A stretch of DNA of 64,000 nt, from the NCBI RefSeq assembly GCF_008369445.1, contig NZ_VTWH01000001.1, positions 248,001-312,000 of the forward strand, read 5' to 3'. The position numbers and the translations under genes are program-made. Source of the stretch: Aureimonas fodinaquatilis. GTDB lineage: Bacteria > Pseudomonadota > Alphaproteobacteria > Rhizobiales > Rhizobiaceae. Shown here piece after piece: positions 1 to 9,631 of this stretch (position 1 is its first letter; each line of letters begins with the position of its first letter). The notes under the pieces were generated by a model, which worked only from the letters and a program-made list of their open reading frames with translations, did no database searches and was not told the origin of the DNA.

Positions 1-1374
1 GGCCTCAATCATCTCCACATCGTAATTCACACGCTGTTCAAGACGCTGGGCCTCCAGCAGACGTCCGGCTCGGTTCAACTCCACAAGCCGGAGCCGCAGC
101 TCTTCCTTAATGGACTTCACCGCCTGTTGCAGCGTTGGGCGTGGCGTCACATAGTGCGAATTGGCATAGATCTTGACGCTTTTCAGCTCGTCCGTCTTCT
201 GGCCGGTCAGTGGATCGAACTCAACAATCCGCTCGATTTCATCACCAAACAGCGAAATTCTCCATGCCCGGTCCTCAAGGTGGGCGGGGAAAATTTCAAT
301 CGTATCACCGCGCACCCGAAACGAGCCGCGAATGAAATCCATATCGCGCCGCTTGTATTGCTGGGCCACCAGGTCGGCCAGCAACTGGCGCTGGTCCAGC
401 CTGTCGCCGAGACTCATCTGGAATGTCATGGCGGTGTAGGTTTCCACCGAGCCAATGCCGTAAATGCAGGATACGGAGGCAACGATGATCACGTCGTCGC
501 GCTCGATCAGCGCCCGTGTCGCGGCGTGGCGCATGCGGTCGATCTGCTCGTTGATCGAGCTTTCCTTTTCAATGAATGTGTCAGACCGCGGCACATAGGC
601 TTCGGGCTGGTAGTAATCGTAATAGGAAACAAAATATTCCACCGCATTGTCGGGGAAGAAATTTTTGAACTCGCCGTAAAGCTGGGCGGCAAGAGTTTTG
701 TTCGGAGCAAGTATCAGCGCTGGCCGCTGAGTCTTTTCAATAACATTGGCAACCGTAAACGTCTTGCCGGAGCCGGTAACGCCCAGCAGAACCTGCGTCT
801 GATCGTGATCGGAAATTCCCGCAACCAGATCTTCGATTGCCTGCGGCTGATCGCCTTTCGGGCTGTAGTCGGAAGCAATGCGAAACGCGACGCCGCCTTC
901 AGACTTGTCAGGCCGCGCCGGGCGGTGAGGCACCCAGACCTCACCATTCTTGATCAGCGGGTCACCTTCGGAAATCAGCTTGGTCAGCGCTTCTACAGTG
1001 GCCGTAACGCCACCTGACGGCAGCGCGGATGCGTCCTCCAGAGAAATATCCATGCCCGCAACCGGACTAAGGCCTGCTCGCGACCGGCTCTCCGGGTCGG
1101 TCGTGCCGCCCATGGATGTGCCGCGCGCGGTTTTGCTGGCTGTACCGGTCTTTTTGGCCGCCGTTTTGCGTTTTACGGCTGGCTTCTTTTCGTCATCAAC
1201 CTGTCCGGCAATCGCCTCTGCCCAGCCGGCAACAGGCCCGTCATAGGGCACACCCTCAAAAGGCGCCTGAGGTGATTCGCTGAAGCCGCCTTGCGGCGTT
1301 GCCGGCTCGGATGCATCGGAATAATCCAGCAGCGGAGAGCGGCGTTTCGGCGGGTTTTTTCGATTTTCAGCCAT
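1..1374 (-). CDS. uvrB: UvrABC excinuclease subunit B, N-terminal part (runs off window)
   Basis: UvrB is the damage-verifying helicase-like subunit of nucleotide excision repair and is loaded onto DNA by UvrA. The 458 codons present are in frame to base 1, so the 3' part of the gene lies outside the window. The ATG at 1374 opens a low-complexity leader of about 145 residues rich in Lys, Pro, Ala and Thr. The conserved UvrB core then begins ([17 protein letters not shown]), followed by Walker [14 protein letters not shown] and the damage-binding beta-hairpin motif [12 protein letters not shown]. The motif [15 protein letters not shown] follows. The long leader is in frame and has no stops. 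Extended N termini are, as far as I know, seen in rhizobial UvrB proteins, but an internal start cannot be fully excluded. The identification itself is secure. Confidence 0.97.
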   Translation of the reverse strand, partial: MAENRKNPPKRRSPLLDYSDASEPATPQGGFSESPQAPFEGVPYDGPVAGWAEAIAGQVDDEKKPAVKRKTAAKKTGTASKTARGTSMGGTTDPESRSRAGLSPVAGMDISLEDASALPSGGVTATVEALTKLISEGDPLIKNGEVWVPHRPARPDKSEGGVAFRIASDYSPKGDQPQAIEDLVAGISDHDQTQVLLGVTGSGKTFTVANVIEKTQRPALILAPNKTLAAQLYGEFKNFFPDNAVEYFVSYYDYYQPEAYVPRSDTFIEKESSINEQIDRMRHAATRALIERDDVIIVASVSCIYGIGSVETYTAMTFQMSLGDRLDQRQLLADLVAQQYKRRDMDFIRGSFRVRGDTIEIFPAHLEDRAWRISLFGDEIERIVEFDPLTGQKTDELKSVKIYANSHYVTPRPTLQQAVKSIKEELRLRLVELNRAGRLLEAQRLEQRVNYDVEMIEA

Positions 1375-1683
1375 GGTGACTATATGGGCTTTCAACACGA
1401 ACAGGAAAAGGGCTCGGTTTTGTTCACCTTTCGCTTACCAAAGGTGGCTTATGGTAACACTTGTCCGCTTGAGTTTGCGGTCTATATCGCCGCCCCGATT
1501 TGTATTGCGTACCGGGCGGTGGCTGACTGGGCTCGTCGTCGCGAGTTTTTGCGGCGACGGGCACGGCTGGCCTGAAAGCTTGCTTCTGGAACAGTCCTGG
1601 TCGAAACAAAATCGTTTCGACACTGCGACTGATCAAAGAGCTGGATCGTCTCCGGTGCTCGAAGACAACTTCTGACGAACTGA
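1375..1683. other. Intergenic region without a convincing gene
   Basis: About 310 bases lie between the uvrB start and the thioesterase stop. The short open frames here have no recognisable domain. They overlap each other on both strands. The uvrB promoter should lie in the left part. The only structure I see is a perfect 8-bp inverted repeat at 1600-1621. Confidence 0.5.
1600..1621. repeat. Inverted repeat, possible terminator stem
   Basis: GTCGAAAC and GTTTCGAC form a perfect 8-bp stem around a 6-nt loop, about 60 bases downstream of the thioesterase stop on the minus strand. No clear T-run follows, so a terminator role is only a guess. Confidence 0.35.
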
Positions 1684-2073
1684 CTAGGCGGGCACCGGTG
1701 TTGGCAGACCATTCTGGTCCAATGCCACCATGGTGAAGACCCCCTCTGTCACCTTGACATTATCACTTGTCAAATGCCGTTGCGCCCATGATTCCACCAG
1801 TATGCGGATGGATGAACGGCCAACATGTTCCACTGTGGTGTAAACGGACAATGTGTCGCCAATTTTGACCGGGCGTTTGAAAACCAGCCTGTCCACCGCA
1901 ATCGTGGCAACCCGGCCTTGCGCTCGCTCTGCACCTTTGATGCCAGCGGCAAGGTCCATCTGCGCCATCACCCATCCGCCGAAAATATCGCCCGCAGCAT
2001 TGGCGTCGGCCGGCATGGCAGGAACCCGCACGGTCAGATCTCCCAGCGGCGCCGCTTGTGTATCTTCAACCAT
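1684..2073 (-). CDS. Acyl-CoA thioesterase, hotdog fold (YciA/BFIT-like)
   Basis: This 129-residue protein has the single hotdog domain of the acyl-CoA hydrolases that cleave acyl-CoA to free acid and CoA. Typical features are the segment DANAAGDIFGGWVMAQMD, where the conserved Asn/Asp and GG lie at the start of the hot-dog helix, and the strand VDRLVFKRPVKIGD. I chose ATG 2073 (MVEDTQAAPLG). A longer frame to 2127 would overlap the upstream transporter gene and adds residues with no family similarity. The length fits the YciA group. It lies 8 bases downstream of the DMT transporter gene on the same strand, so co-transcription is likely. The substrate chain length cannot be read from the sequence. 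Confidence 0.88.
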   Translation of the reverse strand: MVEDTQAAPLGDLTVRVPAMPADANAAGDIFGGWVMAQMDLAAGIKGAERAQGRVATIAVDRLVFKRPVKIGDTLSVYTTVEHVGRSSIRILVESWAQRHLTSDNVKVTEGVFTMVALDQNGLPTPVPA

Positions 2074-2081
2074 TATCCACC

Positions 2082-2978
2082 TTACAATTCTGCCGCAGCC
2101 AGTCTCTGCCTTTGCCATACCGGCCACAATTCCACCAGCAGCATGGCGGTAAAAATCATCGCGCAGCCGATCAGGCCGTCCACGCCCAGTCTTTCGCCAA
2201 GCAGCAATGCGCCAAACAGGCCGGCAAACAGAGTTTCTGACGACAGCATGACCGCAGCCTGTGGCGCTGTGGTGTAGCGCTGGCCAATGACCTGAAGTGT
2301 AAAGCCCAAAGCCACGGAGAACAGGCCCGCATAGGCGATTTCAACCCATGCTCTCGCAAATTGGGCCAGGGTCGGCGCTTCCAGCACTGTTGCTCCGGCC
2401 AGGGACAATGCGGCAGCGACAAAAAACTGCACGCAGGACAGAGTGAAGGGCCGGCCCGTTCCGGGCGCCAGACGCCCGATGGTGATGAGTTGCAGCGCCC
2501 AGAAAAAGGCACCCGCTATGACCAGCAGATCACCATTGGCCAGCGGCCCCAAATGCCCGCCACCAGTCAGCACAATGCCAGCGAAGGCAAGCGGTGCGGC
2601 CACCCACACCACCCGGCTGACACGGCTGCGGAAAAGGACCAGCGTCAGTATGGGTGTTATGATGACATAAAGCCCGGTCAGGAATCCGGCATTTGTAACG
2701 CTGGTGGTCACCATGCCGATCTGCTGGAGAATTGAGCCGCCAAAGAGAAAAATGCCGATCAGCCCAAAGCCAAGCCATTGGTTCTGCCCCAAAGGTTCAC
2801 CACTGCGTTTCCCTTCACGCCGGGCCAGCGGCACCAGCACCATTCCGCCAATCAGAAACTTGATGCCGGTGTAAGCCCATGGCCCAAGGCTTTCCATTGC
2901 CGTGGACTGGGCAATGAAGCCCATTCCCCAGATTGCGCCGGCCAGCAAAAGCAGCAAATTGGCGGTTGCTCGGTTCAT
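2082..2978 (-). CDS. DMT-superfamily transporter with two EamA domains
   Basis: The 298-residue protein is almost entirely hydrophobic, with about ten predicted membrane segments arranged as two EamA repeats. The first begins at LLLLLAGAIWGMGFIAQ and the second near NGDLLVIAGAFFWALQLITIG. The end is the usual short cytoplasmic tail. Members export metabolites such as amino acids or purines, but the substrate here is unknown. The C-terminal repeat contains PQAAVMLSSETLFAGLFGALLLGE, the typical second-repeat EamA signature (P-x-x-A-x4-S-x-E-x2-F). The gene precedes the thioesterase on the same strand and follows a GST gene 15 bases upstream, giving a probable three-gene transcription unit. Confidence 0.9.
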   Translation of the reverse strand: MNRATANLLLLLAGAIWGMGFIAQSTAMESLGPWAYTGIKFLIGGMVLVPLARREGKRSGEPLGQNQWLGFGLIGIFLFGGSILQQIGMVTTSVTNAGFLTGLYVIITPILTLVLFRSRVSRVVWVAAPLAFAGIVLTGGGHLGPLANGDLLVIAGAFFWALQLITIGRLAPGTGRPFTLSCVQFFVAAALSLAGATVLEAPTLAQFARAWVEIAYAGLFSVALGFTLQVIGQRYTTAPQAAVMLSSETLFAGLFGALLLGERLGVDGLIGCAMIFTAMLLVELWPVWQRQRLAAAEL

Positions 2979-2993
2979 GCAGATGCTTCCCGT

Positions 2994-3608
2994 TCAGGCT
3001 GGGGTCCAGGTCTTGGGCTGATAACCTGGCAGGGCCTCAATGCGCGAGAGCCATTTGCCAATCGCCGGAAACTCCGTCAGGTCAAAGCCGCCTTCCGGTG
3101 CATCCTTTGTATAGGGATACAGCGCCAGATCTGCCAGGCTGGGCCGCTGACCGCCGAAGAACGGCATCTCTTCAAGGGCCTTCTGCATGATGGCCAATGC
3201 GCGGTTGCCATTGTCCAGAGTCAGGGCAAGGCGCTCCGGGGTGGCTACGCCCTTACGCTCTTCATACACTTTGAGCGAGCGTCGCACCGCCACTGACCCC
3301 TCATGGTGGTTTTGTTCAAAGAACATCCATTGCAGCATTCTGGCACGCTCAAATCTGTCGGTGGGCACAAAGTCCGTGCCTTCACCCAGATAGTTCAGAA
3401 TCGCACCCGATTCTGCCAGAAAGCGGCCGTCATCCAGTTCCAGCAATGGACACTGGCCTAGCGGATTTCGCGTCAGAAAGGCCTGTGTGCGCGTGGTGCC
3501 ATCCCGTGTGGAGGTTTCCACGTGCCGGAAAGTCTGTCCGGTCAAAGCCATCAGCAGGCGTGGCTTGTAACAGTTGCCGCTATCCAGCATTCCATAAATT
3601 GTCAGCAT
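2994..3608 (-). CDS. Glutathione S-transferase family protein
   Basis: The 204-residue length is typical of cytosolic GSTs. The N-terminal thioredoxin-like domain (about residues 1-80) contains LTIYGMLDSGNCYKPRLLMALTG, with a Ser/Cys pair where the glutathione-activating residue lies. The cis-Pro region GQCPLLELDDGRFLAESGAILNYL has the G-site Glu-Ser. The all-helical C-terminal domain contains PSLADLALYPYT, the N-capping box. Such enzymes conjugate or reduce electrophiles with glutathione in the cytoplasm. The substrate is not evident. It is the first gene of a likely GST, DMT transporter, thioesterase unit. Confidence 0.9.
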   Translation of the reverse strand: MLTIYGMLDSGNCYKPRLLMALTGQTFRHVETSTRDGTTRTQAFLTRNPLGQCPLLELDDGRFLAESGAILNYLGEGTDFVPTDRFERARMLQWMFFEQNHHEGSVAVRRSLKVYEERKGVATPERLALTLDNGNRALAIMQKALEEMPFFGGQRPSLADLALYPYTKDAPEGGFDLTEFPAIGKWLSRIEALPGYQPKTWTPA

Positions 3609-3703
3609 TGCGCATTTCTCCGGCCATCAGGACGGTCGTTTTTACAAAATGCCGCTCATTGCTTCCAATTCAAATACCGTTTTCCAGCTATCACTTTAAT
3701 TGA

Positions 3704-5023
<1,320 letters not shown>

Positions 5024-5134
5024 AATGACACAACAATCCGGCAGTGCGCTCATATAAGCGCTTTGCCGGAACAAGCCGCCAGGCAGTACGTCGCAGGAAA
5101 AACAGATCGCCTGTAACGCTTCGGAAATTTGGGC

Positions 5135-5164
5135 AAAAAAAAGCCGGGCTCTACGAACCCGGCT
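5135..5164 (-). terminator. Intrinsic terminator of the small RNA
   Basis: On the minus strand, AGCCGGG, a 9-nt loop and CCCGGCT form a GC-rich 7-bp stem that is immediately followed by eight T residues. On the plus strand the hairpin is followed by TAAAAAG, so it is not a good terminator for the aminotransferase. Confidence 0.85.
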
Positions 5165-5247
5165 AAAAAGTAAGGGCCTACAAAGGCAAACCCTTGGGAG
5201 GAAACAGTCAGGCGGGGGAATGGGAGGAGGTATTCCCCGGCACCAAC
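5135..5247 (-). ncRNA. Candidate trans-acting small RNA with CCUCCUCCC loop (alpha-r14/cuckoo-like)
   Basis: Read on the minus strand, a perfect 7-bp stem GGGGAAU/AUUCCCC (5215-5238) presents the 10-nt loop ACCUCCUCCC, an exact anti-Shine-Dalgarno sequence. A second CCUCCC follows at about 5196-5201, then a smaller stem with GCCU/AGGC arms. Last comes a strong intrinsic terminator (stem AGCCGGG/CCCGGCU at 5142-5164) followed by eight U residues. A possible promoter is TTTGGG, 16 nt, CATAAT (about 5278-5251), which puts the 5' end near 5247 and the length near 110 nt. Alphaproteobacterial sRNA families (alpha-r14 and the cuckoo RNAs) share this size and the CUCCUCCC loop, and are thought to pair with ribosome-binding sites of mRNAs. 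The 5' end and family assignment are inferred. Confidence 0.72.
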
Positions 5248-5392
5248 TGATTATGAAAATAGTGATTTATTCCCAAACGACCAGCGCGCATTGGTCATGT
5301 CAGCTATGCAAAAATGCATATCTTATCCATTTTGCAATTTCTGATGTCGAAAATGCCAAAGGATGTTTCGCGCTACGACGTTGATATATCTG

Positions 5393-6289
5393 CTAAAATG
5401 CCCAGGTGCGGGCTTTGGCAATCAGGAAATCTCGAAACACTTTGAGCTTTGCAGATTCTCGCAATTGTTCCGGATAGCAGAGATAAGTGTCGAAAGCCGG
5501 CATCTCCATTTCCGGCAGAACCTGAACCAGCTTTGAATCCTTGTCGATCATATAGTCTGGCAGAAGCGCCAGTCCAATACCGCGTTCAATTGCCGCTTTG
5601 ATGGCCAGGAGGTTGTTGATCTGCAGAATGGCCGAACGCGAGGCGCCATCCGGCAGGCCCACTGTTTCCAGCGTGTTGAGATTGCGCAGGTAAGGGGGGG
5701 CCGGCTCACCGAATGTGATGATACGGTGCCGGTCCAGGTCGGCAATGGTTTCCGGTCTGCCATAACGCTGCAAATAGCTGGGTGCAGCGTAGACATGCAG
5801 ATGCACCGTAAAGAGACGGCGCTGGATCAGATCCGGCTGTTGAGGCTGGCGCAGGCGAATGGCGCAGTCGGCCTTGCGCATGGTGAGGTCAATTTCCTCA
5901 TTATCGAAAACCAGTTGCAGCTCCAGATCCGGATACAGCTCCAGAAATTCCTGCGCGCGCTGGGTCAGCCAGCCGGAGCCGAGCCCGACGGTGGTGGTCA
6001 CACGCAGTTTTCCGGTTGGCTTTTCGCGCGTTTCCGTCAACTGCATGCGCACGGTTTCAAGCTGCTTCAGCACGTCTGTTGCTGTGCGAAACAGCAATTC
6101 GCCTTGCTCCGAAAGCACCAGGCCGCGGGCATGGCGATGGAACAGCGGCGCGCCGATCTCATGCTCCAGCGCGGCAACCTGACGGCTGATGGCAGATTGA
6201 CTCAGGTTCAGCGCATCCGCCGCATGGGTGAATGAGCCAGCCTCCGCTGCGGCGTGAAATATACGCAGCTTGTCCCAATCAAGCGCCAT
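5393..6289 (-). CDS. LysR-family transcriptional regulator
   Basis: This 298-residue protein has the N-terminal winged helix-turn-helix of LysR regulators (about residues 3-62: DKLRIFHAAAEAGSFTHAA, then LNLSQSAISRQVAALE). It ends with a two-lobed periplasmic-binding-like effector domain (about 90-295) that includes ELQLVFDNEEIDLTMRKADCAIRL. It lies 45 bases downstream of trxB on the same strand. The trxB-lysR pairing suggests co-transcription and possibly a redox-linked role, but neither effector nor targets are shown by the sequence. The last codon lies about 230 bases before the next terminator, the one ending the small RNA. Confidence 0.93.
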   Translation of the reverse strand: MALDWDKLRIFHAAAEAGSFTHAADALNLSQSAISRQVAALEHEIGAPLFHRHARGLVLSEQGELLFRTATDVLKQLETVRMQLTETREKPTGKLRVTTTVGLGSGWLTQRAQEFLELYPDLELQLVFDNEEIDLTMRKADCAIRLRQPQQPDLIQRRLFTVHLHVYAAPSYLQRYGRPETIADLDRHRIITFGEPAPPYLRNLNTLETVGLPDGASRSAILQINNLLAIKAAIERGIGLALLPDYMIDKDSKLVQVLPEMEMPAFDTYLCYPEQLRESAKLKVFRDFLIAKARTWAF

Positions 6290-6334
6290 CGTTCTCCTCC
6301 GCGTTACAGCCTGCTGTGATGACTATGGCCGATG

Positions 6335-7309
6335 TTACTCCGCCGCCTGTTGTGCGGTGCCGACAGTGACATTCGCGGCCAGAAAACGTTCGGCTTCCAG
6401 TGCGGCCATGCAGCCCAGCCCCGCCGCTGTTACAGCCTGCCGATAAACATCATCTGCCACGTCGCCAGCGGCATAGACACCCTCAATAGAGGTCTTGGTT
6501 GTGCCGGGTTCAACCCAGAGGTAGCCGCCGGGCTTCATTTCAAGCTGGCCGCCAAACAGTTCGGTCGCCGGTGCGTGACCAATGGCAACGAAAACACCAT
6601 CGGTTGCGTGTTGCGAAAGTGCGCCGGTGTGCCGGTCGCGAAGCGTGATGCCGGTCACAGAGCGCAAAGGATGGGTAACGCCGGTGATTTCCGCCACCTC
6701 GGCGTTCCAGACGACTGAGACATTTTCGCGCGCCAGCAAGCGGTCCTGCATGATTTTCTCGGCGCGAAACGAATCCCGCCGATGAACCACCGTTACCTTG
6801 CTGGCGATGTGTGAAAGATACAGCGCTTCTTCCACCGCGGTGTTGCCGCCGCCGATCACAAACACATGCTTGTTGCGATAGAAAAAGCCGTCGCAGGTGG
6901 CGCAGGCTGAAACGCCAAAGCCCTGAAACGCCGATTCCGAATCCAGCCCAAGCCAGCGGGCCTGCGCGCCGGTGGCAATAATCACCGCGTCAGCGGTGTA
7001 TACAGTGCCGCCATCACCGCGCAGGCGAAATGGTCGGGTGGAAAGGTCAGCTTCAACAATCAGGTCAGCCACCATCTCCGTGCCGACATTCAGCGCCTGC
7101 TGCTTCATCTGCTCCATCAGCCAGGGTCCCTGGACCGGGTCCGCAAAGCCGGGATAATTTTCCACGTCAGAGGTGATGGTCAGCTGACCACCTTCCTGCA
7201 AGCCGGCGACCAGCAATGGCTTCATCATGGCGCGTGCCGCATAAACGGCCGCCGTATATCCGGCAGGGCCGGAGCCTATGATCAGAATTTCAGCGTGGCG
7301 CTCGGTCAT
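6335..7309 (-). CDS. trxB: Thioredoxin-disulfide reductase
   Basis: TrxB passes electrons from NADPH via FAD and a redox disulfide to thioredoxin. The 324 residues show the FAD-binding GSGPAGYTAAVYAAR at the N terminus, the redox-active CATC in VSACATCDGFFYR, the NADPH-binding GGGNTAVEEALYL and the C-terminal FAD motif VYAAGDVADDVYRQAVTAAG. All catalytic positions are intact and the length is normal. ATG 7309 is chosen; an in-frame GTG at 7318 is the alternative. It is followed on the same strand by the LysR regulator. The cytoplasmic thioredoxin itself is not encoded in the window. Confidence 0.96.
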   Translation of the reverse strand: MTERHAEILIIGSGPAGYTAAVYAARAMMKPLLVAGLQEGGQLTITSDVENYPGFADPVQGPWLMEQMKQQALNVGTEMVADLIVEADLSTRPFRLRGDGGTVYTADAVIIATGAQARWLGLDSESAFQGFGVSACATCDGFFYRNKHVFVIGGGNTAVEEALYLSHIASKVTVVHRRDSFRAEKIMQDRLLARENVSVVWNAEVAEITGVTHPLRSVTGITLRDRHTGALSQHATDGVFVAIGHAPATELFGGQLEMKPGGYLWVEPGTTKTSIEGVYAAGDVADDVYRQAVTAAGLGCMAALEAERFLAANVTVGTAQQAAE

Positions 7310-7749
7310 CTCAGTCACTCATCATCTGGATTGTGCCATGCAGATGGCAGCTATTGCACCCTCATTCAATAGAGGAGGGGGCGGGCAGAGACAACAAGCG
7401 GTTGCTCGAAAGCCACAGCTCAATGCCCGGTTTCACTTATGCTTGACCGGATCAAAACTCTGTTGCTAGATTGGAGGCTGATTTTGCAGCATTGTCCTGG
7501 CGCTGAAGCGGGATATGCTCACTCTCATCTTTTTCTCGAAGCCAAAAGGGGGCGACTGGATGCACATTCCGAACTTTGTTCGTCCCTCGACGATCCAAGC
7601 CACGCCCGGCTTCCCGACCACGCGTTAACAGCGCCAATATTCGGGCCTGGCTTCACGCCGCTTCGTCCCCGGCACCTCACCGCTTCGTGACTCTACAAGC
7701 AGATTTATGATCTTTTCTGGGGGCAGTCCATTTTGGGCTGCGCATTTCA
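7310..7749. other. Intergenic region with one degenerate repeat
   Basis: About 440 bases separate the divergent trxB and ABC transporter genes. The short open frames have no recognisable domain and overlap on both strands. The region contains a half-deleted copy of the intergenic palindromic repeat at 7486-7520 and presumably both promoters. No clear operator is seen. Confidence 0.5.
7486..7520 (-). repeat. Degenerate copy of the intergenic palindromic repeat
   Basis: On the minus strand it reads GAGCATATCCCG, then CTTCAGCGCCAGGACAATGC. This matches the family edge GAGCATTTCCCG and tail CTTCAACGACAGGACAATGC, with one arm of the stem deleted. Confidence 0.6.
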
Positions 7750-9519
7750 ATGTCTCTGTTTTCCAGTGGGCGAGCCGGTGCTGTTGCGCGGGTTCTAGGC
7801 TTTACTATCAACAATTGGCGCACACAGAAGCGGCTGGTTGCCACTATTCTGGGGTGCATTACGCTGGCGACGGCTGCCGATATTTTCATGCCGGTCTATG
7901 CCGGCCGGCTGGTGGATGCTGTCAGCATGGACCGCGATGCCGGGCTGGCGCATGCCCTGCCTGCTCTGGGCATGATGGCGGTGCTTGGGCTGGCGTTTGT
8001 GGTGCTGCGTCACATTGCATGGTCGGCTGTTGTGCCGATGTCGCTGGCAATCATGTCCCAGGTTTCGCAAACCGGCTTTGCGCAGGTTCAGCGTTTTTCG
8101 GCTGACTGGCATGCCAATAATTTTTCCGGCTCAACTGTACGGCAGGTGACACGTGGCATGTGGGCGCTGGATACGCTGCATGATGTACTGCTGCTGACAT
8201 TGTGGCCCTCTCTGGTGGTGCTTGTGGGCAGCGTCCTTCTGCTTGGCTGGCACTGGCCGGTCATGGGCGTTGTCATGGGGCTGGGCGCAATTGGCTATAT
8301 CTGGCTGACACTTGCCCTTTCCATTCGCTGGCTGGTGCCAGCGGCCAAGGTTTCCAACCGGCTGGATACGCGGGTGGGCGGCGTTCTGGCCGATGCGCTG
8401 GCATGCAACGGCGTGGTCAAGGCCTTTGGCGCGGAAGCGCGGGAAGAGCAGCGCCTTGGCACTGCGCTGGCAGACTGGCAGGCAAAAACCCGCATCACAT
8501 GGATGCGTCACACATGGGCGGGAACCCTGCAATCCTGGTTGTTGTGGCTGATTCGTATCGGGCTGGCTTCGCTGGCGCTGTACATGTGGTGGCTGGGGCG
8601 GGCAACGCCGGGCGATGTCACCTATGTTCTGACGACCTACTTTGTTCTGCAGGGATATCTGCGCGACATTGGCATGCACATTCACAATCTGCAGCGGTCC
8701 ATCAACGAAATGGAAGAACTGGTCGGCCTGCATGACGCCGCCCCGCAGATCCGTGATGTTGACCATGCGCCGCAGCTGAAAGTTCCGCATGGCGAGATTG
8801 TCTATGACAGGGTCGACTTCCATTATGCAGGCCATCGCACTCCGCTCTATCAGGACTTGAGTGTGACCATTCCAGCAGGGCAACGCGTCGGGCTTGTCGG
8901 GCATTCCGGCTCTGGCAAAACCACCTTCGTCAAGCTGATCCAGCGTCTGCATGAAGTCACGGGCGGCAGCATCTGCATTGACGGGCAGAATGTAGCTGAA
9001 GTGACCCAGCAATCGCTGCGGCGCAATGTGGCCATTGTTCCGCAGGAATCCGTGTTGTTTCACCGGTCACTGGCAGAGAACATTTCTTATGCGCGGCCCG
9101 GTGCAACGCAGGCGGAGATCGAGCAGGCGGCGCGTCTTGCTTCTGCCCATGATTTCATAAGCCGTATGCCGCATGGCTATGACACCATGGTGGGTGAGCG
9201 GGGCGTCAAGCTTTCCGGTGGCGAACGGCAGCGCGTGGCACTGGCGCGCGCTTTTCTGGCAGACGCGCCATTGCTGATTCTGGATGAAGCAACATCGGCC
9301 CTGGATTCAGAATCCGAATTGCTGATTCAGCAGGCGATGGAACGGCTGATGGCAGGCCGAACGTCACTGGTCATTGCGCACCGGCTGTCCACTGTGCGTG
9401 CACTGGACCGCATTCTGGTGTTTGATCAGGGGCGCATTGTGGAAGACGGCAATCATGCCGAGTTGATCCGCCGGACGGGCGGCCTGTATCGCCGGTTGGC
9501 GGAGAGGCAGGCTGCTTGA
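7750..9519 (+). CDS. ABC exporter, fused permease and ATPase (MsbA/MDR type)
   Basis: The 589-residue half-transporter has an N-terminal six-helix ABC membrane domain (about residues 25-320) and a C-terminal ATPase (about 340-580). The ATPase has Walker A GHSGSGKTTFVK, the Q-loop region VPQESVLFHRSLAENI, the signature LSGGERQRVALARAFL, Walker B PLLILDEATSALDSES and the switch histidine in VIAHRLSTV. It should act as a homodimer in the inner membrane, exporting a lipid, drug or peptide. The substrate is not evident. The gene stands alone on the plus strand and is followed by a long inverted repeat. Confidence 0.92.
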   Translation: MSLFSSGRAGAVARVLGFTINNWRTQKRLVATILGCITLATAADIFMPVYAGRLVDAVSMDRDAGLAHALPALGMMAVLGLAFVVLRHIAWSAVVPMSLAIMSQVSQTGFAQVQRFSADWHANNFSGSTVRQVTRGMWALDTLHDVLLLTLWPSLVVLVGSVLLLGWHWPVMGVVMGLGAIGYIWLTLALSIRWLVPAAKVSNRLDTRVGGVLADALACNGVVKAFGAEAREEQRLGTALADWQAKTRITWMRHTWAGTLQSWLLWLIRIGLASLALYMWWLGRATPGDVTYVLTTYFVLQGYLRDIGMHIHNLQRSINEMEELVGLHDAAPQIRDVDHAPQLKVPHGEIVYDRVDFHYAGHRTPLYQDLSVTIPAGQRVGLVGHSGSGKTTFVKLIQRLHEVTGGSICIDGQNVAEVTQQSLRRNVAIVPQESVLFHRSLAENISYARPGATQAEIEQAARLASAHDFISRMPHGYDTMVGERGVKLSGGERQRVALARAFLADAPLLILDEATSALDSESELLIQQAMERLMAGRTSLVIAHRLSTVRALDRILVFDQGRIVEDGNHAELIRRTGGLYRRLAERQAA

Positions 9520-9538
9520 TACGCTGCTCTTCGAGAGG

Positions 9539-9576
9539 GGCCGTTTCATGTGCTGATGACATCATGTGAAACGGCC
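9539..9576 (+). terminator. Long inverted repeat after the ABC exporter gene
   Basis: GGCCGTTTCA and TGAAACGGCC form a perfect 10-bp stem, and the interior holds a second small palindrome (TGATG/CATCA). It lies 19 bases after the stop codon. There is no T-run, so transcript protection or Rho-assisted termination is as likely as intrinsic termination. Confidence 0.5.
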
Positions 9577-9631
9577 TGGCGGCGGATAGGTTTTCACAAT
9601 GAGACGGGTTAAAAGAAACTGACAGGGGCGA

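Larger units (their letters stand above)
5024..5392. other. Intergenic region between aminotransferase and LysR gene
   Basis: No protein-coding gene is seen in these 369 bases. The region holds the small-RNA candidate and its terminator (5135-5247), an A/T-rich stretch and a short palindrome ATGCAAAAATGCAT near 5306-5319 that could belong to its promoter region. Confidence 0.7.

Noticed and set aside
127-1017. Long plus-strand open frame of 296 codons.
   Set aside because: It is antisense to uvrB, which shows clear domain motifs; the plus frame matches no family.
1422-1436. Possible alphaproteobacterial LexA box (GTTC-N7-GTTC) upstream of uvrB.
   Set aside because: The sequence is GTTC-N7-GCTT, so the second half-site is wrong; too weak to call.
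8131-9063. Minus-strand open frame of 310 codons across the ABC exporter.
   Set aside because: Shadow of the exporter gene; no recognisable domain and composition follows the coding strand.
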